Source: Methylosinus sp. Sm6
Lineage (GTDB): Bacteria > Pseudomonadota > Alphaproteobacteria > Rhizobiales > Beijerinckiaceae
DNA length: 64,000 nucleotides
Assembly: GCF_019802345.1 (NCBI RefSeq)
Contig: NZ_JAINDZ010000027.1
Location: 1 to 64,000 of the forward strand
Direction: 5' to 3'
Within the stretch, counting starts at the first letter, position 1, and every line of letters begins with the position of its first letter. Both the position numbers and the translations under genes were made by a program. The notes below the pieces were generated by a model. The model was not told where the DNA came from, searched no databases, and saw only the letters and a program-made list of their open reading frames with translations. Below are positions 1-7,756 of this stretch, piece by piece.

Positions 1-344
1 GCATAGCGATCGGCGGCGGCGAGCAGCGTGAGGCGCGCGTCGCGATTGTCGAGCGCGATGAGCGTGAGCTGCTTCTTTTGCTCTTCGACGGCCGCGGCGG
101 CGGCGTCCTCGGCCGGCAGCGCCACCGCGCCGATGGCGCGGGCGGCATAGGCGGCGAGCGCCGCCGCCGGCAGCAGATCGATCGAATATTCGAGGCCTCC
201 GCCTCTGCCCCTACGTAGCCGAACCTTATCCGTGCGCAGGAGCCAGCCCTCGCGCTCGGCATAGTCGCGCCAGCCGCGCTCCGTCCCCGGCATTCCGGGG
301 AGAGCGAGCGCCGCGAGCTCGGGGGCGGAGAGCCAGTCGCGCAT
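1..344 (-). CDS. Mu-type transposase, N-terminal part (runs off the window)
   Basis: Reading leftward from ATG at 344, about 114 residues are visible before the window edge. They begin MRDWLSAPELAALALPGMPG and continue TERGWRDYAEREGW, then GRGGGLEYSIDLLP. This is the pattern of the winged-helix DNA-binding domain at the start of MuA-family transposases, which binds the internal enhancer and the phage ends. The DDE catalytic core would lie off the window. The start overlaps the stop of the ParB-like gene (ATGA), so the two are probably translationally coupled. Family assignment rests on the N-terminal motif only; catalytic competence cannot be judged. Confidence 0.8.
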   Translation of the reverse strand, partial: MRDWLSAPELAALALPGMPGTERGWRDYAEREGWLLRTDKVRLRRGRGGGLEYSIDLLPAAALAAYAARAIGAVALPAEDAAAAAVEEQKKQLTLIALDNRDARLTLLAAADRY

Positions 345-1201
345 CAGTCGCCCAGCGCCTCGGCGCGCTTCTGGGCGATTTCGGCGCCGATGGCTTTCAG
401 AAAGGCCGCGCGCGTCTGCTTGCTGGCTTTGTTCCAGCTTTCGAGCAGCTGCGCATGGATGCGCGCCTGTGGATCGACCGTCTGCGGCCGCGCCAGCCCG
501 GCCGCGATCTTGGCTTGCGCCACGGTCCTGGCCTCGCCGGACTGGATGCGCTCGGCGACCTTGCGCTGATGGTCGTCGGAGAGGTCGGCGAGCTGGAACA
601 GCTCGGCCTGATTATCCTCGAGCGGCGTGCCGCGAATAGCCCGGATCGCCTCGTCGTCGAGGCGGCGAGCGAGCGCGATCGCCTTTTGAACTGAGCTTTC
701 GGAATAGCCGGTGCGCTTGGCGGCGTCCTCCGTGAAGCGCTCGGAAAAATCAATTCGGAAACTTTCCGAATTGATTTTTTCCTGAAATTTCGCGCTCTTG
801 CGATCTCCGCCCCGGCCGAGCGCGGCGACGCGCATCCGCTCGTAGACCTGCTTGCGCTCGAGCAGGAAGAGCGCGCGATCCAGCGCGTTCAGTTCGTGGC
901 GGGCGATATTCTCGTCGATCTCGACCAGCCGCGCCTCGAGGCGGCTCATCTGGCGAATGTTCACATGCCTGCCGATCGTCAGCTCCGTCCAGCCGAGCAG
1001 CCGAAAAGCGGCGGTGCGATGACCGCCGACGACCAGCTTGTAGGGGAGTCCTTCGCCGTCTTCTTCCGTGCGTTCGCGGACGACGATCGGCTGCGTCAGC
1101 TCCTTCTGCTCGATCGACGCCGCAATCAGTTGGACATGCGCCATATCGACCGGCCGGAGCCGGTCGCTGACGTCGATGTCATCGATGCGGATGGTGTGCA
1201 T
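344..1201 (-). CDS. ParB-like protein of the Mu-like prophage
   Basis: 285 aa. The N-terminal ParB/sulfiredoxin-like fold has the box II variant GGHRTAA around residues 58-64, followed by a helical region that includes an HTH-like stretch (TGYSESSVQKAIALARRL). ParB-like genes next to the transposase are known in Mu-like phages of alphaproteobacteria, so a role in early phage regulation or DNA handling is inferred rather than chromosome segregation. It sits in one leftward operon: Ner, this gene, transposase. Starts at ATG 1201, 56 bp after the ner stop. Confidence 0.75.
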   Translation of the reverse strand: MHTIRIDDIDVSDRLRPVDMAHVQLIAASIEQKELTQPIVVRERTEEDGEGLPYKLVVGGHRTAAFRLLGWTELTIGRHVNIRQMSRLEARLVEIDENIARHELNALDRALFLLERKQVYERMRVAALGRGGDRKSAKFQEKINSESFRIDFSERFTEDAAKRTGYSESSVQKAIALARRLDDEAIRAIRGTPLEDNQAELFQLADLSDDHQRKVAERIQSGEARTVAQAKIAAGLARPQTVDPQARIHAQLLESWNKASKQTRAAFLKAIGAEIAQKRAEALGD

Positions 1202-1257
1202 GTTCTCGCCTCTGGCTGGTGGAAAGCGGTGAAGACCGGCCGCCTGCTCCTGATTTT

Positions 1258-1569
1258 TCAGGCGGCGGCGCTCCGTTCACTCGACGCACGCACTGAACGC
1301 GGGATAGGTTTCGAGCTGCGCCTGAGCCGTGGCGCGCAGGAGATCAGCTTGCCGTCCGCATCGAACCACTCGGGCCATAGCTCGCAGACGCGCACGCCGA
1401 GGGCGGCAGCGATGGCCATGTTCGCGCGGCGGTGGGGCTTGAAGAGCGCCCAATACATCGATTGGCGTGAGAGACCGACCGTCCGGCCGACCGCCGCGAG
1501 GCTGGACCTGTGACGGCGCAGCTCCGCGACGATCGCATGGCGGTCCCAGATTTGGGGGCTGGCGGACAA
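1258..1569 (-). CDS. ner: Ner/Nlp-family DNA-binding regulator
   Basis: 103 aa. Residues about 7-65 match the Ner/Nlp HTH family: WDRHAIVAELRRH, then VGRTVGLSRQSMYWALFKP, then IAAALGVRVCELWPEW. In phage Mu, Ner shuts down early and repressor promoters. The start is TTG at 1569, with GGGAG five bases upstream; no ATG lies before the HTH. It is divergent from the S24 repressor gene with operator repeats in between, the Mu arrangement. The C-terminal ~35 residues are arginine-rich and not part of the family core. Confidence 0.8.
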   Translation of the reverse strand: MSASPQIWDRHAIVAELRRHRSSLAAVGRTVGLSRQSMYWALFKPHRRANMAIAAALGVRVCELWPEWFDADGKLISCAPRLRRSSKPIPRSVRASSERSAAA

Positions 1570-1584
1570 TCGAGACTCCCGAAA

Positions 1585-1642
1585 TCAACCTTGTATGGTG
1601 GATATGAGCGTGCGGCTCCGCTTCTGTCAACCTTGTATGGTG
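1585..1642. promoter_or_regulatory. Paired operator repeats between ner and the repressor
   Basis: The 16-bp sequence TCAACCTTGTATGGTG occurs twice, at 1585-1600 and 1627-1642, exactly 42 bp (four helical turns) apart in the same orientation. The pair lies in the only gap between the divergent ner and repressor genes. The second copy ends seven bases before the repressor start. Most likely these bind the S24 repressor or Ner and control both promoters. Confidence 0.7.
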
Positions 1643-1649
1643 ACATGCG

Positions 1650-2372
1650 GTGAAAAAGCCTGTGCGAGAGGACACTCGGCAATTCGGGGAGCGCGTCAGG
1701 GCGCTCGTCGGACGGTTCGACTCGCTGGCCGAGGCCGCGCGATTCACCGGGATTCCCGAGCAGTCGCTGCGGAACGCCTGCTCGGGCGAGCACGAGCCGC
1801 GGTCGCCGCTGCTGCTGGCGTTGTCAGAAAAGTTCGGCGTCTCTCTGGATTATCTGCTGGGGCTTTCCGATGAGCCGGAGCCGCCCGCCACCATGAAAGG
1901 TGGGCGAGACGTCGTCGACGTCGTCGAGCGCGTGAAGCGCCTCGACATATGCGCGGCGGCGGGCGCTGGCGCGGTCAATCACATGTTTGCGACAGAGGAG
2001 ACGCTCGCTTTCCCCAAATGGATGCTGCGTCGACTCGCGGCCGCCGGTGCCAGGCTCTCCTTCCTGCGCGGACAGGGCGACAGCATGGAGCCGACGATCG
2101 GCGACGGAGCTCTATTGCTGGTGAGCGAGGACGAAGCCGACCGGCTCTTGCCAGATCGGCCTCCAAAGCCACGAAGCTCCTGGGACCAGACGGATATCTA
2201 CGTATTCCTGCTCGATGGGGAGCTGCGCGTGAAGCGCTTGAGGCGCGCCGGGCGCGGCTCGATCGTGGTCTCCAGCGACAACTCCGCCTATGGGCCGGAA
2301 GTCCTGTTGAAGGCCGATTTGAAACGGCTGGAAATCTGCGGTCGAGTGATATGGTGGGATAATCGTTTGTAG
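1650..2372 (+). CDS. Mu-like prophage repressor, XRE-S24 type
   Basis: 240 aa. The N-terminal HTH (about residues 8-65, SLAEAARFTGIPEQSLRNA) is followed by a LexA-like S24 domain. GQGDSMEPTIGDGALLLV carries the nucleophile Ser and DGELRVKRLRR the catalytic Lys. Such repressors are self-cleaved when RecA is activated, which would link induction of this phage to DNA damage. The start is GTG at 1650. The gene is divergent from ner, equivalent to the c repressor of Mu, although Mu c itself is not S24-type. Confidence 0.85.
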   Translation: MKKPVREDTRQFGERVRALVGRFDSLAEAARFTGIPEQSLRNACSGEHEPRSPLLLALSEKFGVSLDYLLGLSDEPEPPATMKGGRDVVDVVERVKRLDICAAAGAGAVNHMFATEETLAFPKWMLRRLAAAGARLSFLRGQGDSMEPTIGDGALLLVSEDEADRLLPDRPPKPRSSWDQTDIYVFLLDGELRVKRLRRAGRGSIVVSSDNSAYGPEVLLKADLKRLEICGRVIWWDNRL

Positions 2373-2383
2373 GAGTTGGTTTC

Positions 2384-2881
2384 ATGAAATACGTCTGGCC
2401 GTCCGCGGCTCTCGCCATGATGATCGCCATCTCTGCGCATGCCACGCCGCCGCATGGCTGGAAGGCCCACGAGTTGGCGCCAGCCGAAGCCGAGAGATGG
2501 GTCGAGGCGGTGAAGAACCGCAAGACAATGGACGGATCAAGTGTGATTGAAGCACTACACTTCGCCGAGCGGATGCGACCGAATGAATTCAAGATCGGTC
2601 ATTTCGAGGTCGGCTATAATGGGGCATCCGGCGAGCCAGATGGCATAATTATCGGATATTATATAGGGCTGAAGCGCTCTGATGTCGACGAATGGACCGC
2701 GTTCTTTGGTGTAAAGCGCAAAGCGTCTGTTTTTTATGTATCCGTCCCGTCTAATGATACTGGCTTTATGCTTCCTTCTGAGGCGATAATCGAAGGCAGA
2801 GACACGTTGCTTCGATTTATCGATGAAGAATACAAAAGTAGGTGCACTGAAAACGGGTCTGGGGGGCGAAAGCTGTGTTGA
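2384..2881 (+). CDS. Secreted protein of unknown function (moron candidate)
   Basis: 165 aa with a clear signal peptide (MKYVWPSAALAMMIAISAHA). The mature part has no family I recognise. It starts 11 bp after the repressor stop, on the same strand, so it may be expressed in the lysogen. From about 2620 to 2850 the DNA is markedly AT-richer and uses different codons (ATT, TAT, AAA) than its neighbours, suggesting separate acquisition. The stop overlaps the next start. Confidence 0.6.
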   Translation: MKYVWPSAALAMMIAISAHATPPHGWKAHELAPAEAERWVEAVKNRKTMDGSSVIEALHFAERMRPNEFKIGHFEVGYNGASGEPDGIIIGYYIGLKRSDVDEWTAFFGVKRKASVFYVSVPSNDTGFMLPSEAIIEGRDTLLRFIDEEYKSRCTENGSGGRKLC

Positions 2882-3108
2882 GATTGAGCGTCGCCGTTCT
2901 GACGACGCTTCTTTTCACCAGCGCTTGGGGTCAGAGCTGCTGCGGCTGCGGCTGCCGTGGCGGTCCCGGCTATCGCGATGGACGCTGCGTCGGGTGGCGC
3001 GACCTCGATCGCAAATGCGGTCAGCCGCCCACATCCCGCTGCCGCTTCGAAGGGGCTTCGGGAGGCTCCGGGAAGTCTTCGCCGGTTCCGAGTTCACTGG
3101 TACAGTAG
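2875..3108 (+). CDS. Small secreted cysteine-rich protein
   Basis: 77 aa if started at GTG 2875 (TTG 2878 is an alternative). It has a signal peptide (LSVAVLTTLLFTSAWGQ) directly followed by the cluster SCCGCGCRGG, then a low-complexity Ser/Gly/Pro tail. It overlaps the upstream secreted-protein gene by 7 bp, suggesting the pair is co-translated. The function is unknown. The cysteine cluster could bind metal or a lipid if one Cys is a lipobox, but the motif before it is not a convincing lipobox. Confidence 0.5.
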   Translation: MLRLSVAVLTTLLFTSAWGQSCCGCGCRGGPGYRDGRCVGWRDLDRKCGQPPTSRCRFEGASGGSGKSSPVPSSLVQ

Positions 3109-3277
3109 ACGATTGTTTGGCCCCGCCTAGCTCCTACAGTTCCGTGGCATTCGGCCATTCTGCGCTCTTCCGGCGCGATGGCGTTTCCGCTTCCGAGTTC
3201 CGCATCCTCGCCGAGGACCGCCACTCCGATTTTCAGCGCCTTGCCGCTTGGCGCACGCCATGGGCCACCTTTGCGAG

Positions 3278-3412
3278 TGCCATTTGATCTGTCGCGGCCG
3301 ATCGGCCATGATGATCACGCCGCCGCCCGGACTCGCCCAGTTTCTCTAGGGCCATCCCACGTAATCCCGGCCATTCCCGGCAACTCCCGCCTGTGCCATC
3401 TGATTTGTCGCG
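3278..3412 (+). repeat. Two Mu-end-like transposase-binding sites
   Basis: TGCCATTTGATCTGTCGCGG at 3278-3297 and TGCCATCTGATTTGTCGCG at 3394-3412 differ at two positions over 19 bp and lie 116 bp apart in the same orientation. That spacing resembles L1-L2 at the Mu left end. The region 3109-3441 contains no convincing gene. Confidence 0.55.
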
Positions 3413-3441
3413 TCACAGCCGCGCACAGACGGGAACCCCGC

Positions 3442-3471
3442 TTGACGCAAAGCGTCGACCGCGCCTATATC
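3442..3471 (+). promoter_or_regulatory. tRNA-Met promoter
   Basis: TTGACG at 3442-3447, an 18-bp spacer, then TATATC at 3466-3471, 27 bases before the tRNA. It fits a sigma-70 promoter. The Mu-like element ends only about 25 bp upstream of it. Confidence 0.7.
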
Positions 3472-3497
3472 GCTCTCGCCGCGCGCGAGAACGCCGG

Positions 3498-3574
3498 GGC
3501 GGAGTAGCTCAGTCGGCTAGAGCAGAGGAATCATAATCCTTGTGTCGGGGGTTCGAGTCCCTCCTCCGCTACCA
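3498..3574 (+). tRNA. tRNA-Met (anticodon CAT)
   Basis: 77 nt with encoded CCA. The acceptor GGCGGAG pairs with CTCCGCT (one G-T wobble), and the D and T arms are normal. The anticodon stem GAGGA/TCCTT frames loop ATCATAA with CAT at 3532-3534. It lacks the C1-A72 mismatch of initiators, so it is elongator Met or possibly tRNA-Ile2 with lysidine. Its 3' end is the attachment site for the adjacent prophage, and the integrase gene on the other strand ends inside it. Confidence 0.95.
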
Positions 3575-5189
3575 AAAAACCCCCATTCGTTCCGTTGCGG
3601 TCGGCCGCCGGCGCGCCGAGGCCGGAAAGATCGAGGATCGCCGCGAGCTTGCCGACGATCTCGACGCGCGGCTCCTCGCCTCTGGCAGCCGGGTGGACGA
3701 TGATCGTTTCGACGAGCTGGCGGAAGGCCGCGTGCTCGATCGGCGAGGCTCCGGCGTCCAGTTCGGCCGCCAGCGCCTCGAGCATCTTTTGAAAGCTGGC
3801 CACCGCATGCGGATGCAAGGCGACGACATTCGCCGGCGCCGCGGCGGCCGCCAGCGACGCCGCCAAGTCGCGGCGCTCCCGGTCCAGATCCTCGAGCTTG
3901 AGGCGCAGCTGGGCGAAGGCTGCGCCGCCCTGGGCGATCGCCTCCACCATGCGGCTGATCTGGCCGTCGATCTCGGCGAGCCGGCGCTCCGATTTGGCGC
4001 GAGCGTTCCGGTCGGCGCCGGCGAGGCGGCGCCGCTCCTCGTGATAGGTCTTCACGAATTCGGCGATCAGCTGCGGCTGGTCGAGTTGCGCGCGCAGCGA
4101 CTCGACGACGCCGGCCTCGACCGGGCCGAGGTAATAGGAGCGGCGATTGGTGCAGCTGCCGCTCTCGGTCGCCCGGCTGCAGCGGATGCGCGGCCGCCCG
4201 TTGGCGTTGTCGTGCTTGGCCATGCCTGATCCGCAGGCGCCGCAGCGCAACAGGCCGGACAAAAGCGAGCGCTGATATCGCCGAGGCCCGCGCGGCTCCG
4301 GTCCCTGGGCGAGGCTCGCGCGCTTGCGCGCCCGCGCCCGCTCCCATGTGTCCGGATCGACGATCGCCAGATGCGCCGCCGCCGCGCGCTGCCAGTCCGC
4401 CGCCGGATTGGGCCGCGAGATGCGCTTGCCGGTCGAGGGGTCCTTTACCATGCGCACCCGATTCCAGATGATCTCGCCGCTATAGAGCGGGTTCTGGATG
4501 ATCCCGTTGCCGCGCTCGCCATTGCCGTTGATTGTCGAGGCGTTCCAGGCGGCGCCGCGCGGCGGGGCGACACCCTCGCGATTGAGCTCGCCGGCGATGT
4601 CGCGGGGCGAGCGGCCGTCTGCATATTCGGCGAAGATGCGCCGCACGATCGCCGCCTCCTCCTCGACGATCTGCGGCCGACCCGGCTCGCCCGGCGTCGG
4701 CCGATAGCCATAGGAGCGGCCGCCGGCGTAGCGGCCCTCGCGGATCACGCCGGCCATGCCGCGGCGGATTTTCTTGACGCCATCCTCGCGGAACAGCTGC
4801 CCGACCAGGCCGCGCAGCCCGACCGTCACCGTATCGGCGACGCCGTCATGCACGGCGCGGATTTCGATCCCCAAAAACGTCAGCCGGCGGTGAACGCCGG
4901 CGAGGTCGGCCATGTCGCGCGAGAGGCGGTCGAGCGCCTCGACGACCACCACGTCGAAGGCCCGCGTCTCGGCGGCGGCGAGCAGCTTTTCGAGCCCCGG
5001 CCGGCCGAGCAGGGACGCGCCGGACCGCGCCCGGTCCTCATAGGTCGCGACGACGGACAGCCCGTCGCGATGCGCCGCGGTCCGGCACAAGACGAGCTGA
5101 TCCTCGATAGATTGGTCGCGCTGCAGCTCGGTGGAGAAGCGCGCATAGATCGCGGCGCGCCTAGACGCCGATGGACGCTGGCCGGTCAT
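3531..5189 (-). CDS. int: Large serine integrase of the prophage
   Basis: 552 aa. Resolvase domain (about 12-160) with nucleophile Ser19 in IYARFSTELQ and EALDRLSRD; recombinase domain (about 180-290, NGIIQNPLYSGEIIWNR); zinc ribbon with CGACG and CSRATESGSC; coiled coil near 420-500. The last residues, VAEEGLEPPTQGL, are translated from the antisense of the tRNA, and the TGA stop (3531-3533) falls on the anticodon. ATG 5189 is chosen because the longer upstream reading lies inside a separate overlapping gene. It catalyses attP x attB integration at the tRNA 3' end. Confidence 0.92.
   Translation of the reverse strand: MTGQRPSASRRAAIYARFSTELQRDQSIEDQLVLCRTAAHRDGLSVVATYEDRARSGASLLGRPGLEKLLAAAETRAFDVVVVEALDRLSRDMADLAGVHRRLTFLGIEIRAVHDGVADTVTVGLRGLVGQLFREDGVKKIRRGMAGVIREGRYAGGRSYGYRPTPGEPGRPQIVEEEAAIVRRIFAEYADGRSPRDIAGELNREGVAPPRGAAWNASTINGNGERGNGIIQNPLYSGEIIWNRVRMVKDPSTGKRISRPNPAADWQRAAAAHLAIVDPDTWERARARKRASLAQGPEPRGPRRYQRSLLSGLLRCGACGSGMAKHDNANGRPRIRCSRATESGSCTNRRSYYLGPVEAGVVESLRAQLDQPQLIAEFVKTYHEERRRLAGADRNARAKSERRLAEIDGQISRMVEAIAQGGAAFAQLRLKLEDLDRERRDLAASLAAAAAPANVVALHPHAVASFQKMLEALAAELDAGASPIEHAAFRQLVETIIVHPAARGEEPRVEIVGKLAAILDLSGLGAPAADRNGTNGGFLVAEEGLEPPTQGL
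3563..3574. other. attL: attL core of the siphovirus-type prophage
   Basis: CCTCCGCTACCA, the last 12 bases of the tRNA, recurs exactly at 42630-42641, which bounds a 39-kb phage genome. Flanking bases differ on both sides, so the identity is limited to the core. Confidence 0.85.
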
Positions 5190-5340
5190 CGCTGTCGCCG
5201 CCCTCCCGCTTGCGGGCTCGCTGCGCCCGCTCCGCCGCATCATCGCGGCGCGCGGCCTTGCGCGCAAGCGCCCTCACCAGCTCCACCAGAGCGGGGTCGG
5301 GCGGCCCGGAGCGCGGGCGTGGCTGATCCGCCCTGTTCAT
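5161..5340 (-). CDS. Small basic protein preceding the integrase
   Basis: 59 aa, charged, starting MNRADQPRPRSGPPDPALVE and rich in Arg/Ala/Asp. The start overlaps the upstream stop by ATGA and its end overlaps the integrase start by 29 bp, so it is locked into the translational chain of this operon. No family is recognised. It could be a recombination directionality factor given its place and charge, but nothing in the sequence proves that. Confidence 0.55.
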   Translation of the reverse strand: MNRADQPRPRSGPPDPALVELVRALARKAARRDDAAERAQRARKREGGDSDDRPASIGV

Positions 5341-5798
5341 GCGGGTCGATTGTCCAACACATGCGCGATATAGCGGCAGATGCGGTCGGCGCTCTGGCCC
5401 GGCGCGCCGTCCCACGGCTTGGCGTGGTCGGGACCGGCGAGGCGCTCGGCGGTGTGAAAGCTCGCCTGTCCGGTCGGCAGCTCGACATAGAGGACATGCG
5501 GAAAATTGATCGTCTGCGGATCGAGTCCCCAGCCCCATTCGAGGCCGAGCGCCGGCGCGTGCTGCGCCAGGGCGCAGCAGAGATTGTCCATCGCCCATTG
5601 CTTTTTGTCGTAGGCGACGCGGACATAGCCGCGACGATAGATCTTCGCTCGCTCGCTGGCCTTCTGCGCGCGATAGAGATCGATCGCGACGGCGCCGGCG
5701 GCGCCGATCGGCTCCAGCCGCGCGAACAGCGCGCGCGTGAGATCGGCGCTCGAGCCACGATAGGCGGCGAGCACCTCGGGGAGAGAGGATTGCGTCAT
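5337..5798 (-). CDS. Conserved-looking phage protein of unknown function
   Basis: 153 aa, mixed alpha/beta composition with no signal peptide or membrane segment. The middle motif VAYDKKQWAMDNLC is followed by HAPALGLEWGWGLDPQTINF. It is placed between the two-HTH protein (1-bp gap) and the small pre-integrase gene (ATGA overlap). I do not recognise the family. Operon position suggests a lysogeny or early accessory role. Confidence 0.65.
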   Translation of the reverse strand: MTQSSLPEVLAAYRGSSADLTRALFARLEPIGAAGAVAIDLYRAQKASERAKIYRRGYVRVAYDKKQWAMDNLCCALAQHAPALGLEWGWGLDPQTINFPHVLYVELPTGQASFHTAERLAGPDHAKPWDGAPGQSADRICRYIAHVLDNRPA

Positions 5799-5799
5799 C

Positions 5800-6186
5800 T
5801 CACGCCGCCTCCCCGTGCTGCTCGCGCCGCTCGTCGCGGCGCGCCAAGGTCATGAGGCGGCCGCGGATGGAATTCGACGCCCGGCCGAGCGCTCGCGCCA
5901 TCTCCGCGAGCGTCGCGCCTCGGCTTTCGAGATCGAGCAGCGCGCTGTCCTCTGCGGCCGTGAAGCGTCGGACCATATGGCCGCCGCGCTGCACCACCGC
6001 CGGACCCTTGATCCCCTCCCAGCTCTTGCCGGGCGTCGGCGGCTCGACGGCGAGCGCCAAGCAATACCAGCCGACCGCCTTTTCGGAGATGCCGATTATC
6101 GCTCCGATCTTGCCGTAGCTCATTCCCTGCGACCGCAGCTCGACGATCGTCTGCTTGTCGACCTCGGTCACGCGCTTCTGCGCCAT
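5800..6186 (-). CDS. Two-domain helix-turn-helix protein
   Basis: 128 aa. Residues about 8-45 form a sigma-region-4-like HTH (VELRSQGMSYGKIGAIIGIS). Residues about 70-118 form a SANT/Myb- or GcrA-like HTH (RFTAAEDSALLDLE, then LGRASNSIRGRLMTL). Two distinct DNA-binding folds suggest a bridging regulator. It starts at ATG 6186, one base after the Gp37/68 stop. A short Myb-like protein with the same flavour is encoded at 13922 on the other strand. Confidence 0.7.
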   Translation of the reverse strand: MAQKRVTEVDKQTIVELRSQGMSYGKIGAIIGISEKAVGWYCLALAVEPPTPGKSWEGIKGPAVVQRGGHMVRRFTAAEDSALLDLESRGATLAEMARALGRASNSIRGRLMTLARRDERREQHGEAA

Positions 6187-6187
6187 C

Positions 6188-7255
6188 TCACGCCGCCTCC
6201 CTCGCGCCATTGTGTTCTCTGCCGTCGAGCAAGCGCCCGGCGCGGCGCTTACCGACGCGAAGCGAAGTCGAGCCATCGGAATGATGCTCACACGGAGCGA
6301 GACAATCGACGCCGAGCTTCGTCGCGCCGGCAAAGGTGAGCGGCCCGGCCGCAATGCGCTCCGGCGCGACCATGCGCGAGAACTCATCCGCGTCGATCCA
6401 TTCGCCCCATTGCTTGAAGTCGAAGGCGACTCCCGCCGCCGCGCATTGGTCGCGCAGCGAGCGGAAGAGCGCGATCGGCGTCGGCCGCGCGCCTGGGCCG
6501 CTCTCGCCGCCTGCGATGACGAGGTCGAGCCAAGTCGGAAGCGGCGCGATGTGCATTGGTCCCGACTCGCCGGCAAGGATCAGCGTCTCGACAAGGCGCA
6601 TCGAGATGACGCCGAGCGTCGGCTCGATGCTGACGAAGCGAAACGAGGCCGGCGTCCGGCGCAGATGTTCCGTTCGCTCATCCCATTCGGGTTGACGTTC
6701 GGCCGTCACGCCGATCCAAATTCCCGGCGGCGGATTGTCGGCGCCATATTCGCCGAGCGTCGCGCGTGCATCGTCGCGACGGCGCTCGAGCGGGTCCGTG
6801 CGCTCCATGACGTGAGCTTCGGCCTCGGCGTTGACCTGCTCCCAAAAGCTGGGATCGCTCAACAGCTCGCGCATGCGCCGCGCGCGCTTCGTCAGGACCT
6901 GCAGGATATGGTCATGAAGGTGATGGGCGGCGATCATCACGGCGAAGATCGTCGCGATCTCGGATGCGGCGAGCTTCTCGTGAAAGAGATCGCCATGCGC
7001 GGCGACGAAGATCTTGCGCGCGCGCGTCCATTGGAGCGGCTGCTCGAGCCAATCCCAATTGATCCGGACCTCGCCCGTCCATACCGGCTTGCCATTGACC
7101 TCGCGCGTGAGGCCCGCGCGCGAGGGGTGGTGCTTCAACCGTGTGCCGGCGAGGCGCATCGCGTAGCAGTGCGTGCAAGCCGGAGAGACGAGGCTGCAAC
7201 CCGTCACGATATTCCATGTCGCATCCGTCCATTCGATCGCGCTCGTCTCAGCCAT
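6188..7255 (-). CDS. Phage Gp37/Gp68 family protein (DUF5131, radical-SAM-like)
   Basis: 355 aa. The N-terminus IEWTDATWNIVTGCSLVSPA followed by CTHCYA gives the three-cysteine signature of the Gp37/Gp68 (DUF5131) family, which resembles a radical-SAM Fe-S site. Later hallmarks are GVTAERQ, SIEPTLG and VIAGGESGP. The substrate is unknown; the family occurs in many phages and plasmids. ATG 7255 begins MAETSAIEWTD and overlaps the upstream stop by 8 bp. The longer upstream reading is a frame shadow. Confidence 0.85.
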   Translation of the reverse strand: MAETSAIEWTDATWNIVTGCSLVSPACTHCYAMRLAGTRLKHHPSRAGLTREVNGKPVWTGEVRINWDWLEQPLQWTRARKIFVAAHGDLFHEKLAASEIATIFAVMIAAHHLHDHILQVLTKRARRMRELLSDPSFWEQVNAEAEAHVMERTDPLERRRDDARATLGEYGADNPPPGIWIGVTAERQPEWDERTEHLRRTPASFRFVSIEPTLGVISMRLVETLILAGESGPMHIAPLPTWLDLVIAGGESGPGARPTPIALFRSLRDQCAAAGVAFDFKQWGEWIDADEFSRMVAPERIAAGPLTFAGATKLGVDCLAPCEHHSDGSTSLRVGKRRAGRLLDGREHNGAREAA

Positions 7256-7751
7256 GCGCCCTCGCAAGCTCGTCGTCGAAACGCGCGCGCCAAACGCGCA
7301 AGGGGTGCGTGTCGTCGCGTTCGTCGAAATGCGATTGCAGCGCCGCCAGGGCGCGCTTTTCCTGCGCTTGCAGGGCCTGCAGCGATTGGTCCGACCAATC
7401 GAGCTCACGCGACAGGATGGCGGCGGCGTCCGTCGCATCCTCGGCCGTGTCGAACACTGCGATGCGACAGCCATTCGGCAGATAGATCAGCCTGGCCGCA
7501 TAGACATGCCGCTCCACCATATCGAATTGGAAAAAGGCTTCGTCGACGGCGAATGCGCCTTTGACCCATCCCCAGGTGGCGGCGCGTCCTTGCTGTTTCG
7601 AGAATGAGAAAAACGACAATGCCCATCCGGCACCGATCTCGAGCGCGGTCGGCGGCATAGGCTCTGCATTCGGTTTGACGACGAGCGCAATTTCATGCGG
7701 CTCGATCGGCCGATGAAAGGGCGGCGTATCGATGAGGGGAAGATCATTCAT
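7248..7751 (-). CDS. Phage protein of unknown function
   Basis: 167 aa starting MNDLPLIDTPPFHRPIEPHE. No signal or membrane segment, and the C-terminal third is predicted helical (SLQALQAQEKRALAALQSHF). It lies 5 bp after the ParB stop and overlaps the Gp37/68 start. No family is recognised. Confidence 0.6.
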   Translation of the reverse strand: MNDLPLIDTPPFHRPIEPHEIALVVKPNAEPMPPTALEIGAGWALSFFSFSKQQGRAATWGWVKGAFAVDEAFFQFDMVERHVYAARLIYLPNGCRIAVFDTAEDATDAAAILSRELDWSDQSLQALQAQEKRALAALQSHFDERDDTHPLRVWRARFDDELARAHG

Positions 7752-7756
7752 CGCGC

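Larger units (their letters stand above)
1..3415. mobile_element. Mu-like transposable prophage, left-end early region (partial)
   Basis: Transposase, ParB-like, Ner, repressor and two accessory genes lie in the gene order of a Mu-type left end, reading away from 3415. The right boundary in this window is inferred from two Mu-end-like sites at 3278-3297 and 3394-3412. The outermost CA near 3415-3417 would be the phage terminus. This puts the insertion about 25 bp upstream of the tRNA promoter. The flanking target duplication cannot be tested because the other end is outside the window. Confidence 0.65.

Noticed and set aside
2823-3287. 154-aa open frame overlapping the cysteine-rich gene
   Set aside because: Starts inside the upstream secreted-protein gene, lacks a ribosome site and is Arg/Ser-rich; the alternative frame has a signal peptide.
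3517-4347. Second reading of the integrase end, finishing GGGTRTPDTRIMIPLL
   Set aside because: This peptide is a common translation of a tRNA 3' region in the wrong frame; the resolvase frame ends VAEEGLEPPTQGL.
4371-5855. 494-aa open frame on the plus strand
   Set aside because: Lies antisense to the integrase and the two genes before it; no family motifs, Arg/Asp/Ala composition typical of GC-rich shadow frames.
6155-7564. 469-aa open frame on the plus strand
   Set aside because: Antisense to Gp37/68 and its neighbour, which show a cysteine motif and coupled starts.
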